Notes under the pieces: model-generated
Seen by the model: only the letters and a program-made list of their open reading frames with translations
What the model was told of the DNA's origin: nothing
Database searches by the model: none
Shown here: piece after piece, positions 49,501 to 62,700 of the stretch
Position numbering within the stretch: the first letter of the stretch is position 1
Layout: every line of letters starts with the position of its first letter
NCBI GenBank assembly: GCA_936450465.1
Contig: OW388293.1
Span: 44,102,982 to 44,166,981 of the forward strand
Length of the DNA stretch: 64,000 nucleotides
Source: Gibbula magus
Taxonomy: Eukaryota; Mollusca; Gastropoda; Trochida; Trochidae
Direction: 5' to 3'
Program-made: the position numbers and the translations under genes

Positions 49501-50660
49501 ATTTCCGATTGGCTAACGGTCGTTTTATTTTTCTCAATGTAGCCCGTCACTCTCACGGTGTACACATGTCATGTACCCCGCTGTCATAGTAACTCTTAGC
49601 TAAGTGTCGCATAATGGACAGATGACGTTATAAAATGACGCACGCGGTGTATGGAGTTTTGAACAGTTAGATCAGCTTTTTACGGGTCTATTAATTACAG
49701 ACTTATTGTTCCAATAGTTGCTGCTTTGTTTGGCAACAAATCCTATTTTGCATTGCTTGCACACTCAATCAAACAAAGAATAACTCGTTTTAATCATTTA
49801 AAATCTTGTATAGTATTACGTTTTACTACTTTTAACATTTCAGTCGAGATGGGTGACGCCATTTTTTTACATTTAGGATCAAGGTCATCCAAGCGATATC
49901 AGCTGATAAGTCATCGACAGTCAAAAACTTATAAATATAATAATACTAATCGTATTGACATGACGGAAAGATAAATGTGTTGTATACTTCTCCCTAGGTA
50001 CCATCTTAGTACCAGTGTCATCACTCGCCTGAAGGCTCGGGCGACATTGGTACATGAGACAGTTTTATCCTCGTGAGAAGCATACAACTTATATTGTTTC
50101 ATAGCCTCGACCTGTATGAAAGTACAATTAATGTGTGGTTATAAATTGATTTCAATTGAAAACTTTTAATAACGAGATCTAGACGTTAATGTTATCACAC
50201 ACTTCTATATACATAATATTAGATTTTTGAAAAGTGATATGTTTTAAGATTAGACACCCTTTATTCTAAGAGTGCATTATAAGTGAGTAAAATAATCAAT
50301 GAACTTTTTTCTTTGATGTGAGACAAAAGCAATAATGACGGCCATTTGATGTTAACTGGATGTTGTTAGCAACGAGATCAAATTTGTCTTAATTAATCTT
50401 TTCGTGCTGGTTTGCAATCACCAAACACGTTGATTCTTCTTCGTGCTGGTTTGAAAACATCAAACACGTTATTAGTGATATTGTTGACATTGTAAACAAG
50501 TGGAAGGTATCAATCGACTTAAAATTTGTAAAAGTTGGTTGCTTCATGATGGCTCCATATTATTCTTGGAATACTTTTTAATATTATAACAAGCTTTTTA
50601 TAAACAATGCACGATAACCTTAAATTTTACTTGGTGTAATAATTTGAATTAAGCTGGGAC
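46600..50660 (+). repeat. Block R copy 1 of the tandem array
   Basis: Aligns in order with 59780-63995. Anchors: CATGAAGGAATGTTGCTCTC (47470), GGTTTCATATCTACATCAATGG (48438), CTCTGCGGGTATAG (48519), GAGTATTGAATATGAAG (49221), and CTGGTTTGAAAACATCAAACACG with GCACGATAACCTTAA near the end. Open frames inside (for example 47470-47679) break in the other copy, so coding is unlikely. Spacing differs by 13.2-14.3 kb along the block because of indels. Confidence 0.75.
49470..50290. mobile_element. ~0.8-kb insertion in R1 absent from R2, with terminal hairpin
   Basis: R2 runs directly from GTAATAGCATGTATCAAAGG (about 63606) to TGAACTTTAGTCTTTGATGTG. In R1 the same two flanks are separated by about 0.8 kb. 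The inserted DNA includes CpG-bearing sequence and a hairpin at 49979-50088 (GTTGTATACTTCTC paired with GAGAAGCATACAAC, and nested GTACCAGTGTC/GACATTGGTAC). No protein is recognised; the 82-residue frame at 49726-49974 has no domain. Probably a non-autonomous element; exact ends are not resolved. Confidence 0.5.
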
Positions 50661-52940
50661 TCTCACTATTACAGATAGACATATATCCATAATGTAAGTG
50701 TTAATAAAGGACAAATTATAAATATACATGTAATATTTTTCTGAGTTTAGTGTCTTTATCTGAAGCCTGACGGGAGAGTGACAGCCCGGCATTTTCCTCT
50801 AAAAATATATATAAACAATTATCAAGTTGACCTTGGGCACATATTCAACAAATGATATTACTGGTGAGGTGTTTATATAGGCGAAATGCCTCTGTATCAA
50901 TCAATTCAACTTTTCATGATGTTTACTTCTTATAAACATTCATTTCATTGGAATGTCACCCCAATTATTAAGAAAGTAAGTTAGACATCAACATGTCTTT
51001 GTCTTGATATATATTCATCAATAGCCAATGGAAGTTGATACACGGCATCTTAAGTTCCATTTATATGAGATGATAGCAATGAAACAAATGTTTCCAATAA
51101 CAACCGAAAAGAGACGTAGAGTTACCTTACCAATGGAACTGAAAAGAGTTTAATATACAAGACTAATGTAATATGAACTCGCTAGAAGGTAGTGTACAAA
51201 GCCAGACAAATTTATTTTGAAAGCTATCTTGAATAGCTTTCCTGCAAGATCAGCACTGCCTTTAGAAACACAATCCACCGGTCCCGTTGATTGGTTTCAT
51301 AAACCTTTACAAATAAGATCACAGCTGTTACGTCAGTGCCAGTGCTTAACCTAAGCAAAACATGCATTTTGAAAGATGATTGTTAAAACGTACATGCATG
51401 TCCATTTGTTCATATGCAAAAGATTTAATGAACCTTTGAAGGGCAAATCATTTTATTTGAGCTTCAGCAAAAATAATCTGAAAATCAAACATGACATTAG
51501 CTGGCTTAGACAGGACACATTACCTTATATAATACTAGAAAATGATGCAATGTGAAAACATTTATTTATACAATGCAAAAATAGTGTTGCTACCCCCTAC
51601 ATTCTTATCGAAAATGTGATGCTGCGGCAATTTTTGAATATATGTACTGAATTAAACACTAAAGACATACAGATAGGATACTTAATGACTAATGTCTTTG
51701 AAGAAACATATTCATGTTGACATTTAAAGAAATTACGACTGAATTGGCAGTGGTACTGTTGTTTTAACCAAATAACTATTGTTACTGTGCCGAAACTATG
51801 CGATAAACATTAGGTATCAGAGGACGAAAACAAACATGTTGTTACCAACTTGACTTTCACGCATAACAACATCTTTTTTCAAGCAAAATATGGAAAGAAC
51901 TGGTTCTTAAAATTCCATTCCCTTTTTCAAAACTAGTGATAAAAAGGTCATAATCATACGATCTTTATGAGTTCGAGTCGTTAATCAAACACATCTCTGT
52001 GATTTAGAGGTGTCATTATAGTAATACAGACCGAATATCGTCAGTAAGCAAATTTGTTCAAATTTTTCTGTTTCTAAACAATCTGACTTTGAAGGTTCAT
52101 ACTGCTTTAACGAGTGACGTTTTGGTTAAAAGTAAGTTACTAAAGGTTCATCAGTTCACTTGAAAGAATGGAACTACTTACATAGGAACAACTAATGCTG
52201 ACTTTCAATTTTCAGTGTAACAATACTTGTTCCTGGACACCAATATAGCAGAATTTTATAATTGCAAATATCACAAAGTTGTGAAACATTATCTGAATGA
52301 AATTTGCATCGTTAAACTGGTAGATAATGCTTCTGTCATATCACAAAGGTTATTGTCCTGAAACATTGTCAACTTTCTTATCAGACAACTTTTACTGATG
52401 AAAAAACTTGGGGTGCAACACTATTTTTGCTATGTATATATACAAGTCTTCAAAAGAGCTCAGGTAAACAGTCACAATCACAATGTATTTGCTGTCCTTG
52501 GTGATTTCAGCTGGAGGCCGAGTAAGATGTCAAGACTGTAAGTGGTTTATATAGATACACAGCAGGAAACCACTTACAGACAACTCCACTACGTGCACAT
52601 TGGCACGTGTTGTTTTTCTAAAAGTGAACCAACATATTTGTTGAAGACAGTGACGTATCATTGTAACAGAAATTGGACTACTGTAACCTTCGGTGATTGA
52701 TAATGAGATATGTTTATAGAAAGATAACGATGAATAGTGGCCCAGCGATTATTAAATTCAAACACCTATTTGACTTAGCGATTCAATGCAGACGGTTATT
52801 TGAGGCATTCGATTATTTCTTCCGATACGTCTACAATTTAAAAAAAAATTGAAATAAAAACTTCATTGCCGTATATTTTAAGTTGTGAAAATTTCAAGTT
52901 CTTGCCATGACGTTAAACGTCGCATAATATGCCTATATGC
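50661..52940. other. Intergenic, no gene seen
   Basis: AT-rich, frequent stops in all frames, no repeat recognised. Confidence 0.5.
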
Positions 52941-53103
52941 AGGAATTTTCAGGGTAGGCGATTAATCAAGGCAGGTAAATATTCAAGGCAGGCGATTTTT
53001 CAAGGCAGGCGAATATTCAAAGCATGCGAATATTCAAGGCAGACGAATATTCAAGGCAGGCGATTAAAGAATGCGAATATTCAAGGCAGGCGAATATTTA
53101 AGG
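52941..53103 (+). repeat. 17-bp minisatellite, ~10 units
   Basis: Consensus unit GCGAATATTCAAGGCAG, with variants (GCGATTTTTCAAGGCAG, ACGAATATTCAAGGCAG) and one shortened 13-bp unit. The 60-residue frame at 52929-53111 is simply this repeat read in one frame and shows a repetitive peptide; I do not regard it as a gene. Confidence 0.9.
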
Positions 53104-53375
53104 ATTTATAGTATTCATGGTTTTCACCCAAATTCAATTTAAAACATCAGGAACATCTACACAACATTCACATTCAGTATCAGTCCTCTGACATGTATAA
53201 TTCTGATAACAATTTACTAAAACGAAAGCAAAGCAATAACTATTGGTACATGAGGAGTTGTTACATTAAAGCAAAGGTATTATCTTTGATAACATGGATA
53301 CCTTCAATTTTGCTGTTATGGTACATGTATTTATTGTTTTGGATGATGAAGAATGATTTTGGATGATAAACAGAA
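53104..53375. other. Intergenic, no gene seen
   Basis: AT-rich spacer, nothing recognised. Confidence 0.5.
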
Positions 53376-53494
53376 TCTCACCCTCGTGTCTTCTGATATC
53401 AAATATATATCAACACTCGTTGATAAAAGTAAAAATATTTGTAAATTTTATCAACCCTAGGTGATATTCGATATCAAAAGACACTTGGGTGAGA
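53376..53494. repeat. ~119-bp hairpin repeat
   Basis: TCTCACCCTCGTGTCTTCTG (from 53376) is matched inversely by CAAAAGACACTTGGGTGAGA (ending 53494), with arms of about 50 bp around a short AT-rich loop. A half copy lies at about 5003-5055, so it is a dispersed family. Confidence 0.7.
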
Positions 53495-55024
53495 TACTCT
53501 ATATATCGTTACTTTGTGTATCCTCTGTAAACTGCTCTCAACAACTGGTATCTAAAATAAATACCTTAAAGCAATTGAATATAGAATCGAAGCGGCAATT
53601 AATCTTCCTTATCATGGATCATCTCTAAAATTGTGTGCAAAATGACGCATGTTAGGGCATTACATCGTTGCTAAGTACTATCCGTTGTGGCATTTGTCGA
53701 ATATGACTCTTGGGGCACGATTTATCATTTTCATATTCATGTTTTATAATCCCCAAATACTGCTTGCAGCATCCCATTGATGTACAGAATAGAACTCAAA
53801 TGTGATTAATCAGGGTGTATCAGTCAGATCAAAGCCTACCTGAACAGATTTGTAATGTTTTATGACAGAACAGGAATTAAAAGACAGATTTGGGTAACAT
53901 ATCCACTTTCAACTAGAGAAATGATTGCAGTCGATACGACAAAGCTTTTTGATCATTTTCAGAGTCAGAGTGTTCTATTATTATAAATGATTGCTTATAA
54001 CTTGTTGATCTCCCGCGGTAGCTCATTTATGAGTCTATAACATGCCTTTTTAAGAGTTAGTCTATACTTGTCAGTCACAATCAAACCTGACTATTGTTTT
54101 CGTTGTGAGAAAATGACAATTTCAGTCCAGATAAATAATCGCAGGTATGTAGAAAGTTCTGTGAAACGATATATATTATGAATTCAAATGTTTCCGTCTT
54201 TGTCACACCATAATTATGAAATATGCGGAACAGTTCATCAGTTTTATAAACAATACATAATAAAGTCAAATGTTTTCTTAAATTTACACTAAATTGACTA
54301 TGTAATGAACATAACAATCACTTGATTTCCTTGTTATTTCATTTCTTAAATAATATAATCAATCCAAAGCTATTGAAAATATTCATACAGTGTATATATC
54401 TGTTAGAAACAGTGGTGCATAAAACATTACATTCATCTATTTATCTGAAGTCATTTATTTGTGACAACAACATTTACAAACTGTTTAACAGCAGTGGTTC
54501 ACTGTTGTTCGATTTATATAAATACTAATTGGGTTGACACTTACTCCCCAACAGGTACAGCCAGACAGAACGGCTTCATTCAATTACACCACATACAAGC
54601 GCTACAATGTGAAAGTTAACCAATATCATATCAATCAGTATTTCAATAATTGTTTTAAAAAACATCTTCACTTAGGTTTCTTCAATATGCATCTCAATAA
54701 ATTAATTTATTTTCTCTAAATCGTCTTACCTGGTAATATTATTTACCTCATAGATATCTGCACTGATACATTTTCTATCAATTCAAATTGAAAAGCAGTT
54801 TCTGACACGAGACCTAAGGCTCGTACGAACGTCAAGGGACCCATACTAGCATACTGCCTTCCTGTGATGTGTTCAACATATTTTAATTATATTGTAGTCA
54901 AGCATTTGCTCAATCCAAGATATGAGTGTTTCTAAATGATAATATATGTTACGTAGTATATGCATTCTCTCACTTGAATTGATAGTTTAATGTCTGATTT
55001 ATCGTACATCATGTTAATCGTCTC
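53495..55024. other. Intergenic, no gene seen
   Basis: AT-rich. Near 54790 the segment AAAGCAGTTTCTGACACGAG repeats 25960. Open frames of 60-78 residues here have no recognisable content. Confidence 0.5.
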
Positions 55025-56620
55025 TTATGGATAATTCGAAATTTGAAACAAATGTAGGCGATTCAAGTATGTTCACTGATTTATGATATGTATGATTATT
55101 AAGAAAGTGACATCTTATGAGATACAGTTGATAAACCTTTAAATCATGCGTCTTTAGCGGTCATTATCTGCGAATGGTGAATATAATAATTCAAAATGTC
55201 AAGTATTCCAATGACATCTGGTATACCCTTACCAACATAAGTGGTCTAAAGTGTATGTAATGATAGATGAATGAAGTCTGATCACCCATCTTAAGTCTTT
55301 AATCACTAAGGGCTATTTATTCTTTTCCCACAGAGGTCACTCCACTCAGTAAAGTCTGTTACATATAGATACAATTTTACGTATCTTGCAAAGTCTCCTT
55401 GGGGTAAAAAATGCCAAGGAAATGGTTTTTATTTCAATCAGATATATGTTCACATCAACGAACACTTTCTGTATTGTAAGAGGTGTGTGCACCGCACAGA
55501 TGAAGCGACAGTTACATGCACAGACCAATGTTGCTGATCGCGATTCGGTGTCCAGCCCAGAGAATGGTCAATATGCAACCGAGTATGTGATGGAAGAACG
55601 GAGTAGAAAAATCACCGTGGGAAAGGATTGAGGTCTTTCTCATATTTGTTAATTTCATTATACCAAAACAAAACCTATTCCAAAGACTTGCTTGTAATTT
55701 ATTGTGGATTGTAGCAGACATGCTCACACGATTTCCCGCCTATCACGTTTCTAGCGATCAAAGGGAGTCGCCGACTTTTTTTTCTCACATAAAGGTAATC
55801 CTCTTCTAAGGGATAGCAGGGAGAACAATAAGCTCGGATGACGACTGTCTTTGTAGACTTTGGGAACCAATAATGTTGATACTGATATACAACCGTTAAT
55901 TTATGTCAACACATTGACCACAGATATTCATCCATCAACCAACATTCGAGCTGAATATCCTTCCTGATAGCCAATTGAATTGATTGTATGATGGTGAAGC
56001 TCTGTGAAGCTGCAGTCATTGATTCAGTTGTTTTATTTACTATTAAGATGACCAACTGGTGCAATGTTTTATTTCTCAAATAAATATCAAAATAGTATAA
56101 AATGTTTCTTTATACAAATGCTGACGTGGTTCCATAAATTGCACTTTTTTTCTTCTTTGTACAGCCATACTATTTTATACACACCTTCGTAAAACTTAAA
56201 TTCTGTTTCACAAACTAATTTAATGAATTTAGCATTGACTTTATGTGCATATTAAACTTCAATATTTCCAGCAAGAAATTACATTTGCTTATACAATAAA
56301 CTTATTGAAACATGAAACAGCAATGAACAAAACCACATCGTGTTGAAATTCATAGTCTTGTTTCCCCTCAGAGAGTTCTGCATATAGACTGATGTGTCTG
56401 GAATTGATATGGTTCCCCGTATCGGTTTCTGAAGTGAGACTTACGAGAGGTATCAATGTTAAGGGACTCGTAGCATCAAAAGTAGCGTGTAAGTGAAGCA
56501 GTGGAAGCCATCAAACAGTTGCACCAAGTTCATTAGTTCCCTTGAGGATAATCAGTCAAATAGATTGTATATTTCATTGATACCACGTTGTGAGTTTGGT
56601 TTTATCTTACAATAGATATA
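55025..56620 (+). repeat. Block Q copy 2 of the tandem array
   Basis: Counterpart of 27715-29510. Between about 55330 and 55640 it has sequence with no match in copy 1. That stretch includes a GC-richer plus-strand frame ending 55631 (VSSPENGQYATEYVMEE, then a stop) that looks coding-like but has no recognised domain. Confidence 0.65.
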
Positions 56621-57404
56621 GAGTACAGCAGACTGATATCTATCTCATATTACGTTTAGTTTGCTATAATCTCTGCAATACTGCTCAACATCCTTCCATT
56701 CCACTGTTGTTGAAAACTTGCGAAGGCGTTTTTTAATCGTCAGAAAGCCTTTTCACATCGCTTGGTCACATATTTTCTTCGAAAACGCTGTTATATTCAA
56801 GTATCTTTAAAATTGACTAGTTTCAACTATCAACATTACAAAATAAATGTATCACATTCATAGAAGAATAATGCATTCGAAGTTTATTTGATTTCAAAGT
56901 AAGGTCAAATTAAATCTATGTTAATATTAAGTCATAATACAATCAACATCTAAGATAAAAACAGCTTTATAATATAGATATTAACAACCTGCTTTGATTC
57001 GTCTAGAACACCCACACTGTCTCATTTGGGACAGTTGGTAGTATATATCATGACAACGTTCAAGGCACCAGCATAGATATGAAACAGCCATCTGAAGTAA
57101 TTTATCAATAGTGTATGCTTTTGAAGTCTACTGTGCTTCATTTATGTGAAGTTGTCATGCAATCAAATAGATAAAATGATACCAACAATAATGCATGAAC
57201 AATAATACATATATAACATAATGTGTATTCATCGCTATCGTCACATACTTTGCACTCCTGACATGTATATCTTTCTTGTGATAAATCAAACAATATATTT
57301 TTATTGTAGTATTGTAAATGTTTTTGCATCATCAAAGATTAAGAATAAACCAAAAGACCATTGAAATTTGAAAATGATACATGATACATTATGTTTCTCT
57401 ATGA
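56621..57404. other. Intergenic, no gene seen
   Basis: AT-rich. Corresponds in the array to the interval that holds transposon B in unit 1, and is empty here. Confidence 0.5.
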
Positions 57405-57700
57405 TTTCATTCATTTAAAAATTTGTCATGATATTGTAAATCGTGCAACTATGTAAATATATATTTCCTCTTTTCTTTCTCTGATGAAATCGAAGTAGAA
57501 ATAGTCTGTTTGAGATACGTTATTTGCAATCCTGGATCATTAAAACAGACTTTTATGTCTTCCCCATCACGTTCTCATCCTTATGCGTTGGCGTCATAAG
57601 CTACAGTTCGATGTCCTGTTTTAAGATTCTTTTACTGTTTTGTAAACTTGTAATTCGGTGAATGATTATAACTAAACAGTTGTGTTTTCAGAATAGGTAA
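57405..57700 (+). repeat. Block S copy 2 of the tandem array
   Basis: Shares GTAAATCGTGCAACTATGTA-like and GGATCATTAAAA-like words in order with 42360-42620. Diverged and non-coding. Confidence 0.5.
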
Positions 57701-58889
57701 AACAAATGAATCATTTTCAGTCAATAAATATGTTGCCTAAAGTTTACATATGAAAAAAAGGAAATAATAAGAAAGCCTCATTAGCTGCACCAACTGAAAT
57801 GTCCTTTATCGTGTTAGAATCCAATATAGATTCCATCTACTTCCTTTGAAACTACACCGAAAGAAGAGTTTTCAACCAAAATGCACGGAAGAAGTGCATG
57901 AGGGAGAGATACGACTGAAACATAGTTACACCATGTCTCATAAAGCCAACTAAACCTACGTTTTGAAACAGTATCTGTTCCTGGTTCTGAAAAACAGAAC
58001 TTTTAAAACCTCCTCGTTTTGAAACCTGATGAGATAGGAGATTGGAATATGGTTTTATAGCTTTGTAGTTTTATGATGTTCTACAGCAAAGATGCGTCAT
58101 CGATTTAAAATTCAAGAGGGTATATTATGCCGACAACATCTTGTACAAACATAATGTCCATACATTCAAAATCGACTTAATCCAGCAAACATAGTTTGGA
58201 CTCTGTTGAAAGTTGGTATTGTTTCTTTTTCCGATCTGTGCACATATGTATATCTATCCCACAAGGGACTCGACCACCCACAGAAAGTAAAACATTGTCT
58301 ACTATTGCAGACAGTGTGATTTCATATATAACAATGTTACGGTTTTTCACTATTGTTTGATGCATGCATTAATTGCATGTATTTCTAATACATTCATCAT
58401 TGAGAGCTGTGCCACTTTACATCGATCAGAGGGGTACTTATTCTTCAAAATAGCTTAACTGGAAGTCATCGAAGTGTCGGTGGCTGAATCGATAAGCTCT
58501 TTGGGCAGTTGGAGCTGACGATCAACAATCACTTTTCACCTTATCAGTGAACCAGTTTGTATTGACATTATGAAACAACAACAGTCAGTACTACTTTTCA
58601 GCTGAGATGAACATCCCATTTAACGGTAGTCACTTTATTTAATCTTGTGGAGAACTCTTTTGTGTAGAACGTAGTGCTCTTGAAACACGAACGTGGCATT
58701 CCTGTCGGTCAATCTGTATACACTGTATGTCATAATATGAAATCACAGTTATGAAACATGGGATTAGATATACAATGGTTATGCATCTCCATATCAGTAA
58801 ATGTTACTGAAACATGACGATATATACATGTATGTATACAGATTATGTTGCGGCAACTCTAATCGTTATTATTGTTCCAAGGTAGTGAC
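57701..58889. other. Intergenic, no gene seen
   Basis: AT-rich, no gene recognised. The interval before P3 lacks the LINE fragment present before P2. Confidence 0.5.
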
Positions 58890-59110
58890 AAACATTAAGG
58901 TAACAGGGAAAATAACGTTCTGACAAGTCATTGATCAGACAAGCTAAACGTATTGATCGCACATGGCGCTCAAAATAGTTTCAAGTAATCAATAAGGATC
59001 AGCGTCAATGTATCAACTTGCCCGAGGACGTAAGTTGAAAACCAAATACTTCTTATCTTTGCAGAATTGATCATTGTCAGTCCATGTACAAGACATGATA
59101 CCTGTTCTTT
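58890..59110 (+). repeat. Block P copy 3 of the tandem array
   Basis: Direct repeat of 44190-44410 at a spacing of about 14.7 kb; also related to 23845-24080. Non-coding. Confidence 0.75.
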
Positions 59111-59779
59111 AACCATGGTGTACACCAACAACTCAGATGATGCGCTTCTTCTTATGCCAACTTGCTCGCGATGTAAGAATCAGTAACTTCTTATCTTTTA
59201 AGAAGATAATTTTCAAGTCAAGAGGTGCTACTGGTGCGTGAAGAGTCTTCTGTTGAGATGAGATCAAGCATGATTTACACTATTATTTACACCTTTACAT
59301 CATTCCCAATATTAACACTTATCTTGTGATACACAAACATATGTCATGCAGCATCTTCATAGTGGTGTCATGAGCAGTTTTATTATCAATTACACTTTAG
59401 CGTCAGTCTTACAACATGTATTAAGTGAAATGGTAGACATTTTATCACTTACATTTCTGAATCGGTTAAATATTTTTAAACGTTAATCTAGCATATTACA
59501 TTTCATGTGTTCATGTTTATCTCGACAACTATTTAAAACCTCTTTTAGTTATTTTTTATAGTGGGTAGTAGTATGTATATAAATCGTATGATATTATTAA
59601 AAAATGTGACCAGGAGCTCTCCTCTACAGCCATTTAAAATTGAAAAATACATTTATGGGAGGTTATACTAAACATTACATCGTACAATAAAAATATACCT
59701 TATTTATCCCATCTCCTGATGTAGCAAAAGTTGCAAAAAGTGAGTTTTGACTCATAATACCCTTGGCATACCTTTGGAA
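59111..59779. other. Intergenic, no gene seen
   Basis: AT-rich link between P3 and R2. It is much shorter than the P2-R1 interval, which carries the hairpin, the TA tract and the coding-like patch. Confidence 0.5.
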
Positions 59780-62700
59780 CAAAGGCTATATAACAATTGC
59801 CAACAACTTCATTGACAGATACCTAGCCTGCGGTTTGTATATTATTTCCGCAACATTCAAATATTTTATGAATAAAGTTTAAATAACAATCAGCATACAT
59901 TCGTACATAGAGTTTAGATAATCTGTCAAGTGTATGATTTAAAAATTTGGACGGGTTTATCCGAAACAAAGCATGGTGGTGATCATAATTCACTAAGGTT
60001 GCCGTTATGTAATACAGAAGGGTTGCTTTGTACAACAGTAACCAGCTGTGTACTATTCACGTATAGTTCAGGTTAGATATAGATAGTTTAACTTCTCATC
60101 AATACTAAGGCACTTTCACACAAAACTATTAATATCCTGTCTTATTGCACATATAGTATTGAAAAATAAGTGAATATGTTTCATTGGCACGCGTTCGCCA
60201 CTTTGATGTGGGGAAAACACATGGCATATTGTTGAAAACACCGTTAATATGATCTGGACGATGTTTACCGGCAGATTAATATATTTTTTCAATCTCCTTA
60301 CAAGTATAAAAGATCAAACTCGGTTTACAGTGATCTTGTTGAAAACAGTAACAAAAAGTTGAAGAATTTGATTCAATATATGTTTTCGTCTTTTCCATCT
60401 TTCGCTCTTTTGTACACATATTTTCAATCGTTAGGATGTATGAAAAAAATCAATTTCACCGTCAGCAAAGTTGTAATGATTTGATTGATATTGTTTTCCA
60501 TTGTAACCGACTGATACAATTTGTGTTGTTAGGTGTTATATATGACTGGGTTGTGAACAACTCGGTAAATATTCCCTAGGTTGTCCTAATAGATTCGCAA
60601 ACATAACAATGTACATAAACATACTCATAACATAAAAGTGAAATGTCTTACAAGAGTCTATGTTTTATATTATTGGGAGCATTTGATGAAAACTGAAATT
60701 AATGTTTTCAAGCATGTTTACACAAAACAAATAGAAATGACATTGTATGATATGAAGATGTTATCATGCTCGTTTATTTTGGGATGGTAATTATCCAGGA
60801 ATTTAATTAATTATCTAGGAATAAACACAATGTATTTTATGTACAATGTTTAACCCTAATGCAGGATATTGACCAACCCAAAACAAACTCGCATGAACAA
60901 ACTTCTATGTACCTACAAATATGCAAAAATGAAATTTTACTGAAGGAAATAAATATAGTTTATTTATTCTGGAATTTATTGAACTAGATTATATTAATTT
61001 ATGGAACAGACGTTTTAATTACTAGGCCTACCATTCAAAGATTTTAACACCTTTATTAAAATGATGAACAAGTGTAATACTATAACGCTTTTTATTTTAT
61101 AAATTGTTGCAGAAGTTATGTCTATCAATATTAATGCTTATACATATAAACATTTGTAAAGCGTTAATATCCAGCTACGTTAAGTTGCTCAAAGGCGCTT
61201 TGATTGCCCACGATCATTGGATGTTACTGTTAACGACATGCTTTGTCAATCTCAGCTCCATTTGGAGTATGCACATTGCAGCCATTAGGCCACACACTTA
61301 AAACAGCATGCTCATCCTTACGAGGTACCCATACATATCTGACTGGACTAGGACACATATATAGTCACAGTATTGTGTCCAAGGATACTGTAAGTTGTTG
61401 TACCTGCAACTACATTTTTGTAGGTGTCTTCACGTATTCATTTGGCCACCATCTGGTCATTTACCAACGGATTCGTTGTTTGTGTACTAGGGGGTTGTGA
61501 CAACACTGAAATAATATGCTTATTCGAGACAAATACATTATCGAGACTACATCATTTCTTTTTAGAAATGGGGAATTAAACAATTGTTATTTATTCCTAA
61601 TAAAGTAACTTCAATTGAGGAATGTGTACAATATATCATATAATCGAATACAAAAAATAACACATGATGTTAACATTTGGTAAATGACGGCAATTGCTGC
61701 AACAAAGTGTTATGAAATGCGGGAGTAGGGTTTGTTCTTTGAAGTATCTCCTTTATGATAACCACCTGTCATGAAGAAATGTTGCTCTCTGAAGTTGGAG
61801 TGGATGATGCAGGCTCTTAGAGCAGCGGAAGTGAATTCGTTATAACGAATAAGGACTTGGTAAATGCATCAAAAGTCCCGAATGCAATTGTAGGTCAGTT
61901 GAAAGTGGCGGTGCAAATGTTGAATAATACTGACATTAATATTCAGTTATTTTGCTCTAACGGCAATATGTTAATGATGATGTTAATAATTATAAATCCT
62001 AAATTTTATTTGCTTATTGTCTTTTTCTAAATAACTGTATAGTTAATAGTTACATATTCTCTATCACCCTTTGCTGTTGCAGGAGCAATGTCTATCTGTT
62101 AATCTCTTGACTTGACACCCACGCCCAACTCTACTTCAGTATACTTTAGTTTAGCTTCATAACTAAACCTTTGTGTGATTAAATGGTCAGTAAGCTATTT
62201 CATGTCCATGGTTGGAGAGATTATATCTGCATCATTGGGTTTCATATCTGCATTAATGGGTTGCTGTAGTGTCTGTTTGAGATTATTCTACAGGAAGATC
62301 TATGTTGTTCGTATAATCTGCGGGTATAGTTTTGATGGATCTTACGTACAATAATCAAGATGATGACCTAGACGTAAATCATTATCCCAGCAAATATGGT
62401 CCCATACATTTTCAGAAAATCTTCTTGTTCCATTTGATAAATGTTATGACATATGGTCAAAATCGGATTCATTAAAATAGGATGTCAATTTGACAATTGC
62501 TCGATTTTAAATTTCTGAAATCGGTCCATAAATTACTTATAAACGGCTTTTTTTAAAAACCGCCTAATTTAGCCCCGTCGACCAGAATGAAAATCTGCGA
62601 GGGTGTGGTCCCTTAAGCGATGTCTCCAGTGACGTCACTTGAGAAATGTCATTATCGGTCATAATTCAACGTAATTTCGCAACAATTTTATTGTTAATTC

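Noticed and set aside
52929..53111. 60-residue repetitive peptide gene
   Set aside because: It is the 17-bp minisatellite read in one frame.
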